Source of the DNA: Hoeflea sp. 108
GTDB lineage: Bacteria; Pseudomonadota; Alphaproteobacteria; Rhizobiales; Rhizobiaceae
Length of the DNA stretch: 64,000 nt
Direction: 5' to 3'
Assembly (NCBI RefSeq): GCF_000372965.1
Contig: NZ_KB890024.1
Span: 806,001-870,000 of the forward strand
Shown here in pieces: positions 53,133-60,412 of this stretch. The position numbers and the translations under genes were made by a program. A model generated the notes under the pieces. The model made no database searches. It saw nothing but the letters and a program-made list of their open reading frames with translations, and was not told the origin of the DNA. How positions within the stretch are numbered: the first letter of the stretch is position 1; every line of letters starts with the position of its first letter.

Positions 53133-53503
53133 ATCTCACACGCTCCTCTAGGGCGATCCAGCGCACCCCGACTGTCGGGTTCACCCCTGATTAATGTAAT
53201 GTCAACCCATGTGGGTCCAGGTGCGAGCAGACGGGTGCCGTTCGGCCCTCCGTTTCACCCGCGCCGGCCATTGAGGCGACAATTCTGGGTCGCGGCTCTC
53301 GCCGCCGTCCGCTCACCCGGTCATGAATGTGCCCAGGGCGTGCCGATCGGCGGTGTGTCGTGATGTTCGCAGGGCGATCACGATCAGCCTGGGCACGCTT
53401 CATCCTGACAGCGCCCAGCACATCCGGACCGCAGCCTTGGCTCCGCGACCAATGACACGTCCAGCGTGGAGCTTCGCAAGCTTCTAATTTTCTTGAGAGA
53501 TTT
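53133..53503. other. Gene-free region, 371 bases
   Basis: No supported gene was found between the lipoprotein gene and the tRNA. The open frame on the minus strand here yields basic residues of no family type and overlaps the tRNA. It probably contains the lipoprotein promoter. Confidence 0.4.
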
Positions 53504-53579
53504 TGGTGCCGCTTAGGTGACTCGAACACCTGACCCCATCATTACGAATGATGTGCTCTACCAACTGAGCTAAAGCGGC
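53504..53579 (-). tRNA. tRNA-Thr (anticodon CGT)
   Basis: The minus strand folds as a 76-base cloverleaf starting GCCGCTT and ending AAGCGGCACCA, with CCA encoded. The D-arm has AGCTCAGTTGGTAGAGC. The anticodon stem is CATCA / TGATG around TTCGTAA, giving anticodon CGT (reads ACG, threonine). The T-arm is GGTGTTCGAGTCACC. It would be a usual integration target for mobile elements, but no integrase or attachment repeat was found beside it. Confidence 0.96.
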
Positions 53580-53805
53580 TTCCAGGCAGCGCAACCCTTT
53601 TGGCCGCGCGACGATGTGTGCCTGATAACTTCAAAGCGCCGCGATTGCAAGACGCCTTCTGAGCCTTTTGTCAGACGGCGTAAACGCGCGGCCCGTCTCG
53701 ATTTGGCATTGTGCTCGGCGGGCCAGAATATGCTCCTGATGGAGCCCTGGCCATGACGGGCAGGGCGCCGCAATCCGTCGCTTATCAGGCCATTCGGCTG
53801 TCGGT

Positions 53806-54762
53806 TCAGGCCGTCAGTCTGGCCTTGGCTTCGGCATACTCCCGGGCCAGACGGTCGACCAGCTCGGTCACCGGCACCACCTTGTCGACGACGCCAATGC
53901 CCTGGCCGCAGCCCCAGATATCCTTCCAGGCCTTGTATTTGGCCGCTTCCTCGAAATCCATCTTGGAAGGGTCGGCGACGGCGAGGTTGTCGGGGTCCAT
54001 GCCCGAGGCGCGGACCGAGCCCTTGAGATAATTGCCGTGGATGCCGGTGAAGAGATTGGAGTAGACGATGTCGGCCGCCTTGGATTCGACGATCATCTGC
54101 TTGTAGGCGTCGGCGGCGCGGGCCTCCTCGGTGGCGATGAAGGGCGAGCCGATATAGGCGAGATCGGCGCCCATGGCCTGGGCAGCGAGCACTGCACCGC
54201 CATTGGCGATGGCGCCTGACAGCAGCAGCGGGCCGTCGAACCACTGCCGGATTTCCTGGATCAGGGCAAAGGGTGACAGCGTGCCGGCATGGCCGCCGGC
54301 GCCGGCCGCGACCGCGATCAGGCCATCGGCGCCCATCTTGATCGCCTTGCGGGCGTGGCGGTCGTGGATGATGTCGTGCAGCACGATGCCGCCATAGGAA
54401 TGGACGGCCTGGTTGACTTCCTCGACAGCGCCCAGCGACGAGATGACGATCGGTACCTTGTATTTCACGCACAGGCGCAGATCGTGTTCGAGCCGGGTGT
54501 TGGAGCGGTGGACGATCTGGTTGACGGCGAAGGGCGCTGCCGGCCGGTCCGGATTGGCAGCATCGTGAGCGGCAAGGTCTTCCGTCACCATGGCCAGCCA
54601 TTCGTCGAGCTGCGCCTCGGGGCGGGCGTTGAGTGCGGGGAAGGAGCCGACGATGCCGGCCTTGCATTGCGCCAGCACAAGCGGCGGGTGCGATATGATG
54701 AACAGGGGCGCGCCGACAACGGGAACGCGCAGCTTCTCCTTGAGGATGTCAGGCAATGCCAC
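53806..54762 (-). CDS. Nitronate monooxygenase / NPD-family flavoprotein
   Basis: The 318-residue TIM-barrel protein begins LPDILKEKLRVPVVGAPLFIISHPPLVLAQCKAGIVGSFPALNAR, includes VAVAAGAGGHAGTLSPFALIQEIRQWF and GAIANGGAVLAAQAMGADLAYIGSPFIATEEA, and thus fits the FMN-dependent nitronate monooxygenase class. The HAGT segment with catalytic His is present. These enzymes oxidise propionate 3-nitronate or related nitro compounds. It stands alone, downstream of the divergent 54909 repeat region. Precise substrate uncertain. Confidence 0.92.
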   Translation of the reverse strand: MALPDILKEKLRVPVVGAPLFIISHPPLVLAQCKAGIVGSFPALNARPEAQLDEWLAMVTEDLAAHDAANPDRPAAPFAVNQIVHRSNTRLEHDLRLCVKYKVPIVISSLGAVEEVNQAVHSYGGIVLHDIIHDRHARKAIKMGADGLIAVAAGAGGHAGTLSPFALIQEIRQWFDGPLLLSGAIANGGAVLAAQAMGADLAYIGSPFIATEEARAADAYKQMIVESKAADIVYSNLFTGIHGNYLKGSVRASGMDPDNLAVADPSKMDFEEAAKYKAWKDIWGCGQGIGVVDKVVPVTELVDRLAREYAEAKARLTA

Positions 54763-54908
54763 GTGTCGCTCCCGTCATTTTGACGTTTCCGTAAACGTCA
54801 CTTCTATACCAGATCGTGCCGGGGCGGCAATGCGCCGGTTCGCGCCGACGGTGACGGGGCGAACAGGAGGCTCACGGGCAATGCCGGAACACTAGGGGAA
54901 TGCTCGGC

Positions 54909-54968
54909 GGCATCCGGATTGGCATCATCTGTGGCATCCCCGTTAGCATCCCCATTGGCATCATTGTA
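54909..54968. repeat. Five imperfect 12-base tandem repeats starting GGCATC
   Basis: The units GGCATCCGGATT, GGCATCATCTGT, GGCATCCCCGTT, AGCATCCCCATT and GGCATCATTGTA lie end to end in the divergent promoter region of the monooxygenase gene and the 55064 gene. The 12-base length keeps both strands open: a plus-strand frame (54900-55004) would give a 34-residue Ile/Gly-rich peptide with a basic tail, and the minus strand a DANG-rich one. Neither has a well-spaced ribosome binding site. Confidence 0.6.
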
Positions 54969-55063
54969 TTCAGTTTCGCGACAAAACGCCTGCACCGCCG
55001 TTGATTGATGCCGTCTGTGTCGCTAACCATCGGCGAAACAGGCGCCGCGCAGAGGGACTTCGG

Positions 55064-56158
55064 TTGGATTCGATCGAAAAGGCGATCCGGAACGCTTTCG
55101 AAAAGGGCGATCCCGAGAACCGCGAATATCGCGAGAAGGTGTACCGCGCGGCCTTTGCCGCGCTGGATCGTGCGCTCAAGGCCAATCCGGCCATGACGGT
55201 CGAGGTGGCGATCAACCGCCGCAGGGGACTGCAGGCGAAGATCGCCGAGATCGAATCGGAGTTCCAGCCGGCCGCGCCCGCAGCACCCGAAATGCCGGTC
55301 GCACCGCCGCATGTGGCCCCTGACGTCGCAGTGAATGGCAATGGCGGTCGGGCTCCCAGCATTTCGATCGGCGGCAATGGCGGCCGGGTGACGCCAGTCG
55401 TTCCCGACATCATGCCGGATGCGCCGATGCCGTCGCCGGCGAAACCCATGGAAAAGTTGAGCCGGCGCGAACGCCGCAAGGCTGATCGCGAGGCCCGTCG
55501 TGCCGAGCGGCGCAGACCGTTTGCAGCGATGTTCTTTGCCGTGACGGTGCTGGCCATGGCCGCGATCGGTGTCTGGTGGGGGGTGCAGACCGACCTGTTC
55601 AAGTCGGCCGCAGAGCGTGACACGTCGGTGCACAATCCGCCCAAGCAGCTAGAGAGCGAAGATTTTTCGCCGAACGCCGGCAGCGTCGGCCCGGCGAAGC
55701 CCGGCGATGTCGACGCGTCGCGCAACTGGATCACCGTCTTCTCGCCTGCTGACGCGGCCGACGTGAGCGCCCCCAACGGCACCACTGCGGCAGTGACCAA
55801 GGACGACACCGGCAGCTTCCTGCGCATCAGTTCGGGCACGACAGGCTCGGCCATAAGCTTCGATATCGGCCAGGGCGTTCTCGAAAAGATCGCCGGCAAG
55901 CATGCGGTGTTCGACATCGTCGCCCGCGCCGAGGACGGCAAGGAAACCCAGATGGCTGTCGCCTGCAATTTCGGCGAGCTCGGCGACTGTGGCCGCAAGC
56001 GCTATCTCGTTGGCTACGAGCGTGGCGAATACCTGTTCGAGATGGACGTGCCCGACAAGCAGCCGGGCGCTGGCGGCTCGATCGCCATCAACGCCGACAT
56101 CGACAAGGAAGGCAAGGCCGTCGACATCTACGAGATCAGGGTCTCGGTCACCGAATAG
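55064..56158 (+). CDS. Membrane-anchored protein of unknown function with a beta-rich outer domain
   Basis: The TTG at 55064 is the best start, after GAGGGACTTCGG, and gives 364 residues beginning LDSIEKAIRNAFEKG. The N-terminal 70 or so residues look helical and cytoplasmic. A Pro/Gly linker (VAPDVAVNGNGGRAPSIS) precedes a strongly basic segment (SRRERRKADREARRAERRR), one membrane helix (AMFFAVTVLAMAAIGVWWGV) and a 175-residue periplasmic domain. That domain has repeated beta-strand patterns and two Cys in CNFGELGDCGRK, resembling a carbohydrate-binding-like sandwich. No family is named. Its 3' end nearly meets the convergent DNA ligase gene. Confidence 0.75.
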   Translation: MDSIEKAIRNAFEKGDPENREYREKVYRAAFAALDRALKANPAMTVEVAINRRRGLQAKIAEIESEFQPAAPAAPEMPVAPPHVAPDVAVNGNGGRAPSISIGGNGGRVTPVVPDIMPDAPMPSPAKPMEKLSRRERRKADREARRAERRRPFAAMFFAVTVLAMAAIGVWWGVQTDLFKSAAERDTSVHNPPKQLESEDFSPNAGSVGPAKPGDVDASRNWITVFSPADAADVSAPNGTTAAVTKDDTGSFLRISSGTTGSAISFDIGQGVLEKIAGKHAVFDIVARAEDGKETQMAVACNFGELGDCGRKRYLVGYERGEYLFEMDVPDKQPGAGGSIAINADIDKEGKAVDIYEIRVSVTE

Positions 56159-56172
56159 GCTTGCTGCGCGAC

Positions 56173-57771
56173 TCAGTCGAGCAGCGCTTGCAGCGTCTCG
56201 ATGCGGTCGGCTTCGGCCGGCGGCTTGTCCCAGCGCAGGCGCGATATGCGCGGAAACCGCATGGCGACGCCCGATTTGTGGCGCGTCGAGCGGTTGAGGC
56301 CCTCGAAGGCGACTTCCAGCACCAGCCCGTTCAACCTGTCGGCGCGCACCGAACGCACCGGCCCGAAGCGCTCGACGGTGTTGTCGCGGACATATTTGTC
56401 GATCTGTTTGAGTTCCTCGTCGGTGAAGCCGAAATAGGCCTTTCCCACCGGTACCAGCTCTTCCGCTCCTTCCGCGCCCGACCAGACGCCGAATGTGTAG
56501 TCGGAATAAAAGCTCGAGCGCTTGCCATGGCCACGCTGGGCATACATCAGCACGGCGTCGACCGTGTGCGGATCGCGCTTCCACTTGAACCACGGGCCCT
56601 TGGGGCGGCCGGCGAGATAGGGCGAATCCAGCCGCTTGAGCATGACGCCTTCGATGATCGGATGCGGCGGTTCGCGCCGCATCGCCTCCAACTGATCCCA
56701 GCTGTCGAAGGCGACCAGCGGCGACAGGTCGAAGCGGTCGGGGTCGAGCGCGGCGATGAAGGCTTCGAGGCGCTCACGGCGCGTCGTAAAGGGCAGCTCG
56801 CGCAGGTCTTCGCCATTGAGCTGCAACAGGTCGTAGCAGCGCACGAAGGCGGGATAGCGGTCCTGCATCTTGACTGACACGGTCTTGCGGTTGAGCCGCT
56901 GCTGCAGGTCGGAGAAGGTGCCGGTCGCTTGGCGCGGTACACCGACCAGCAGCTCGCCGTCGAGGGCGGCATCGAAATCCATCGCCGCCACCACGTCGGG
57001 AAAGGAACCGGAAACATCATCGCCGGTGCGCGAGTAGAGCCGGCGGATACCGCCCTCCGACACCGCCTGGACGCGGATACCGTCCCATTTCCACTCGGCG
57101 GCATAATCGGTGGGGGCGAGTTTTTCCAGGTCGCCGTCACTGACTGGGTTGGACAGCATGACCGGCCGGAACAGCGCCTTTGCCACCTTCTCGGGTTTTG
57201 GTGCCGCGCCTTCCAGCCAGGCGAACAGGCCGGTGTAAGGTGACGTCAGGCCATGCCACAGCTCCTCGATCTCGGCGACGTCGACGGAGCCGAGGTCGGC
57301 CAGCGCCTGCTTGGCGAGGCGCGCTGAGACGCCGATACGCAACCCGCCGGTGACGAGCTTGATGATGGCGAAACGGGCCGAGGTCCCGGCCTGGTCGAGC
57401 AGCCGGGCAAGCACTGCCGGGCCGTCTGAGCGGCTGGCGGATTGCAGTTTTTGCACGACCTCGGCGAGCGTGATGTCGTGGTTGGGCCGGGTTTCGGGTG
57501 CCTCAGGCCAGACCAGTGATACCGTCTCGGCAAGGTCGCCGACATAATCGTAGGAATAGCCGAACAGCACAGGGTCCATGCGTTCGGAGACAAGCTGGCG
57601 CAGCATTGCCGGCTTGACCGAGGCAATGTCGAGCTCGCCGGTAAGGGCGGCAAGGGCCAGTCCGCGGTCGGGGTCTTCGACGGTGCGGAAATAGTCGGTG
57701 AGCAGCTTCAGCTTGCCGTTGCGGGACGGCGTCAGCACGAGGCGGTCGAGGAGTTCGGCGAAGCGGTTCAT
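56173..57771 (-). CDS. ATP-dependent DNA ligase (ligase-associated repair cluster)
   Basis: The 532-residue enzyme seals nicks using ATP. It has an N-terminal DNA-binding domain, the nucleotidyl transferase motif EWKWDGIRVQ with lysine K228 as the AMP acceptor, motif III-like DGELLVG, motif IV-V region FKWKRDP, and an OB domain in the last 100 or so residues. Start ATG 57771 gives a length close to that of family members in Pseudomonas and rhizobia. These bacterial ligases are encoded with an MBL-type exonuclease, an Lhr-type helicase and the MPE/PdeM nuclease. All four are in this window. Confidence 0.93.
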   Translation of the reverse strand: MNRFAELLDRLVLTPSRNGKLKLLTDYFRTVEDPDRGLALAALTGELDIASVKPAMLRQLVSERMDPVLFGYSYDYVGDLAETVSLVWPEAPETRPNHDITLAEVVQKLQSASRSDGPAVLARLLDQAGTSARFAIIKLVTGGLRIGVSARLAKQALADLGSVDVAEIEELWHGLTSPYTGLFAWLEGAAPKPEKVAKALFRPVMLSNPVSDGDLEKLAPTDYAAEWKWDGIRVQAVSEGGIRRLYSRTGDDVSGSFPDVVAAMDFDAALDGELLVGVPRQATGTFSDLQQRLNRKTVSVKMQDRYPAFVRCYDLLQLNGEDLRELPFTTRRERLEAFIAALDPDRFDLSPLVAFDSWDQLEAMRREPPHPIIEGVMLKRLDSPYLAGRPKGPWFKWKRDPHTVDAVLMYAQRGHGKRSSFYSDYTFGVWSGAEGAEELVPVGKAYFGFTDEELKQIDKYVRDNTVERFGPVRSVRADRLNGLVLEVAFEGLNRSTRHKSGVAMRFPRISRLRWDKPPAEADRIETLQALLD

Positions 57772-57810
57772 GGGGTGAAGGCTCGCCTTGAGGCGCGAGC
57801 TTCGTCCCAC

Positions 57811-57986
57811 CCCCCTCTGGTCTGCCGGCCATCTCCCCCGCAAGGGGGGAGATCAGTCTCGTCGCCGGCGGCGCTCGTCTTGCGACGCTGCAGCGAAAAA
57901 ACTTGCAACGCCGGTGATTGGCTGGTCGGGCGATGACAGCGTGATCTCCCCCCTTGTGGGGGAGATGGCCGGCAGGCCAGAGGGGG
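57811..57986. repeat. MITE-like element with 43-bp terminal inverted repeats
   Basis: The left arm (57811-57853) and right arm (57944-57986) are inverted copies, 41 of 43 identical. Each contains CTGCCGGCCATCTCCCCC and AAGGGGGGAGAT. The 90-base centre shows no open frame with a start and no transposase. Element size and palindromic arms fit a non-autonomous miniature element or a rhizobial intergenic repeat. It lies in the gap between ligase and exonuclease genes. Confidence 0.8.
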
Positions 57987-58093
57987 ACGCTGTCCCGCGA
58001 TGTCTTCCGTTTGGCCGCTTCCTACAATTCGAGCAACCCAGCCGGGCGCGACAGGCCAGGGGCGTGGAGGCAGAGGCGCAAGCTTGTCCACCA

Positions 58094-59104
58094 TCAATCT
58101 CCCTCATCCTCATACCCGACCAGATGCAGCGGCCGTGCCGCGATCCCGTTGAGTTCGCACCAGCGCACCAGTGCTTCCTCGCGGCCATGGGTGACCCAGA
58201 CCTCGCCGGCGCCCGTTTCGGTGATGGTGGCGGTCAGCTCGTCCCAGTCGGAGTGGTCGGAGATAACGAGCGGCAGTTCGACGCCGCCTTGCTTGGCGCG
58301 CTGGCGGATGCGCATCCAGCCGGATGCGAAGGCGGCGAGCGGATCGGGGAAGCGGCGGGACCAGCGGTCGGCGAAAGTAGACGAGGGCGCGACGACGATG
58401 GCGCCGGCGAAATCGGCCTTGACAGCGTCTTCGACGGTTGCCGGTCGGAGGTCGCCGAGGTCGACACCCTGGCTCTGGTAATATTCGCTGAGCCTGGTCA
58501 TTGCCCCGTGGATGTAGATCGGCTTGTCGTAGCCCTGGTCGCGCAACAGCCTGATCACGCGCTGCGCCTTGCCGAGCGCATAGGCGCCGACGAGATGGGC
58601 GCGTTCGGGAGACTGCTTGGTGGACCTCAGAAGCTTGCCGATCTCGTCGGAGGCGTCAGGATGGCGGAAGACGGGCAGGGCGAAGGTCGCCTCCGTGATG
58701 AACACGTCGCAGGGCACGACCTCGAAGGCAGCACAGGTCGGGTCCTTGGCGCGCTTGTAGTCGCCTGACGCGACGATGCGCATGCCGTTGCGCTCGACCG
58801 AAATCTGGGCCGAGCCGAGCACGTGGCCAGCCGGGTGGAACGATACGGTGACGTCGCCGAGCCTGATCTTCTCGCCCAGCGGCATCGCCTGGCTGGCGCC
58901 GGCAAAATCCGGTCCGCAACGGATCGCCATAATGTCGAGCGTCTCGCGCGTCGCGAGCACCTTGGCGTGACCCGGGCGGGCATGGTCGGAATGGCCGTGG
59001 GTGATAAGCGCGCGGTCGACCGGCCGCACCGGGTCGATGTAGAAATCGCCCGGCGAGCAGTAGAGCCCTTCGGGACGGGAATGGAGGAGGTCACTCGGCC
59101 GCAT
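58094..59104 (-). CDS. Ligase-associated DNA exonuclease (MBL / beta-CASP-like)
   Basis: The 336-residue metallo-beta-lactamase fold nuclease has the motif THGHSDHARPGH (H36, H38, D40, H41) for the binuclear metal centre, and later ligands in SFHPAGHVLGS and IVASGDYKR. It resembles SNM1/mRNA 3'-processing-like nucleases. In the four-gene repair cluster, this exonuclease works next to the ATP-dependent ligase. The pair is co-oriented here, with the ligase 322 bases downstream across a repeat element. Confidence 0.92.
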   Translation of the reverse strand: MRPSDLLHSRPEGLYCSPGDFYIDPVRPVDRALITHGHSDHARPGHAKVLATRETLDIMAIRCGPDFAGASQAMPLGEKIRLGDVTVSFHPAGHVLGSAQISVERNGMRIVASGDYKRAKDPTCAAFEVVPCDVFITEATFALPVFRHPDASDEIGKLLRSTKQSPERAHLVGAYALGKAQRVIRLLRDQGYDKPIYIHGAMTRLSEYYQSQGVDLGDLRPATVEDAVKADFAGAIVVAPSSTFADRWSRRFPDPLAAFASGWMRIRQRAKQGGVELPLVISDHSDWDELTATITETGAGEVWVTHGREEALVRWCELNGIAARPLHLVGYEDEGD

Positions 59105-59179
59105 CCCCTCAAGATAGGCATTTGCCGCTTGCGTGGAAGCCCGGTTTGGCAGTAATGCGCGCCACCCTCCTCATCATGG

Positions 59180-60100
59180 ATGCCGCGCTTGACGCCGTTG
59201 CAGCTCTCTTCCAACGACCTGCTTGCCGACCGGCGGGCGGACTATGCCGAAATGCTGTTTGGTTCGGGCGACCATGCCGCCGCCGCCGAACTGATGCTTG
59301 GGGCGCTCGAACTGGCGCCGAACTGGGCGATGGGCTGGTTCCGGCTGGGCGAGATGCAGGAAGCGGCCGGCCAGAAGGAGGCAGCCGCCGAGGCGTGGCG
59401 CATGTCACTGAAGCTCGAGCCGGCCGACCGGCCAGGTGCCACGCTCAAGCTGCAGCTGATCGGGGCAGCCGCGGCTGCCGACAGCCCACCGAGCGCCTTT
59501 GTCGAAACGCTGTTCGACCAGTACGCCGAAAAATTCGATCACGCGCTGGTCGAGACGTTGCATTACCGCGTGCCGGAACTGCTGGCGGCGGCGATCGGTG
59601 CTACGGGGCACAACACGTTTGCGCATGCGGTCGATCTCGGCTGCGGCACAGGCCTGATGGGCGTCAAGCTGCGGCCGGTGGCGGAGCGCCTCGACGGCTA
59701 CGACATCTCGGCCGAGATGCTGCGCAAGGCGCGTGACAAGGGCGTCTATGACAATCTGATCAAGGCCGATTTGCAGGAGCTGGAGCCAGTGGGGCAGACG
59801 GCCGATCTCGTCACTGCGGCCGATGTCTTCATGTATCTCGGCGCGCTCGACCGGGTGTTTGCCAGCGTCATGAAGATGCTGGCGCCGGGGGGCATCTTTG
59901 CCTTTTCGGTCGAGAAGTTTTCGGGTGCCGGGCCGTTCGAGTTGCAGGCCTCGCGCCGCTATGCCCATTCCGAAGCCTATGTGCATGGCCTCATCGCCGC
60001 TGCCGGGCTGAAGCTGGTGTCGCTGGACGCCGCGATTATCCGTCAGGACCGCCGCGAGCCGGTCGAGGGCCTGATCGTGGTGACCGAGCGGGTGGCCTAG
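59180..60100 (+). CDS. TPR-containing class I SAM methyltransferase
   Basis: The 306-residue protein has two TPR-like helices at residues 25-85 (MLFGSGDHAAAAELMLGALELAPNWAMGWFRLGEMQEAAGQKEAAAEAW) followed by a SAM-binding methyltransferase domain with AVDLGCGTGLMGVKL and DGYDISAEMLRKARDKG. The substrate may be a protein, given the TPR, but this is not known. It lies between the divergent exonuclease and Lhr genes and overlaps the next minus-strand gene at its 3' end by four bases. It is not part of the conserved four-gene set. Confidence 0.88.
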   Translation: MPRLTPLQLSSNDLLADRRADYAEMLFGSGDHAAAAELMLGALELAPNWAMGWFRLGEMQEAAGQKEAAAEAWRMSLKLEPADRPGATLKLQLIGAAAAADSPPSAFVETLFDQYAEKFDHALVETLHYRVPELLAAAIGATGHNTFAHAVDLGCGTGLMGVKLRPVAERLDGYDISAEMLRKARDKGVYDNLIKADLQELEPVGQTADLVTAADVFMYLGALDRVFASVMKMLAPGGIFAFSVEKFSGAGPFELQASRRYAHSEAYVHGLIAAAGLKLVSLDAAIIRQDRREPVEGLIVVTERVA

Positions 60101-60270
60101 CGCCGGCTGCTGCTCGGGCTGCCCAGCATGCCGCGCGAGCGCAGCGGCTTTTCCGCCGGCTTGGCGGTGGGGGAGACCTGTTGCTGCAAGGCTTCCAACT
60201 GGGCCTGAAGGTCGCGGACGAGTTTTTCCAACTCGCTGATGCGGGCTTCGTGGGAGATTGCGTCGGTCAT
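60097..60270 (-). CDS. Small coiled-coil protein (57 aa)
   Basis: The start at ATG 60270 has CAGGACCACCCGC upstream. The product is HEARISELEKLVRDLQAQLEALQQQV-centred, an ideal coiled-coil heptad pattern, then a Pro/Lys-rich tail ending in SPSSSRR. It could be a SlyX-like or other scaffold protein. It overlaps the 3' end of the methyltransferase gene tail to tail by four bases. No family is assigned. Confidence 0.55.
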   Translation of the reverse strand: MTDAISHEARISELEKLVRDLQAQLEALQQQVSPTAKPAEKPLRSRGMLGSPSSSRR

Positions 60271-60412
60271 GCGGGTGGTCCTGAATTTGGCTTCCCATCT
60301 GATACGGCAGTGCTTCGGATGCAAGCCTGTTGCTCCGCGATCCGGGTATCTTGATCCCTTTTTGTTCCAGATTTCGCTTGGCGTAACCTGTTCCCCGCGC
60401 TAGGCATGGGGC

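Noticed and set aside
53504..53579. tRNA-Thr as an integration site of a genomic island
   Set aside because: Both flanks are housekeeping-type genes, with no integrase and no direct repeat of the tRNA 3' end seen in the window.
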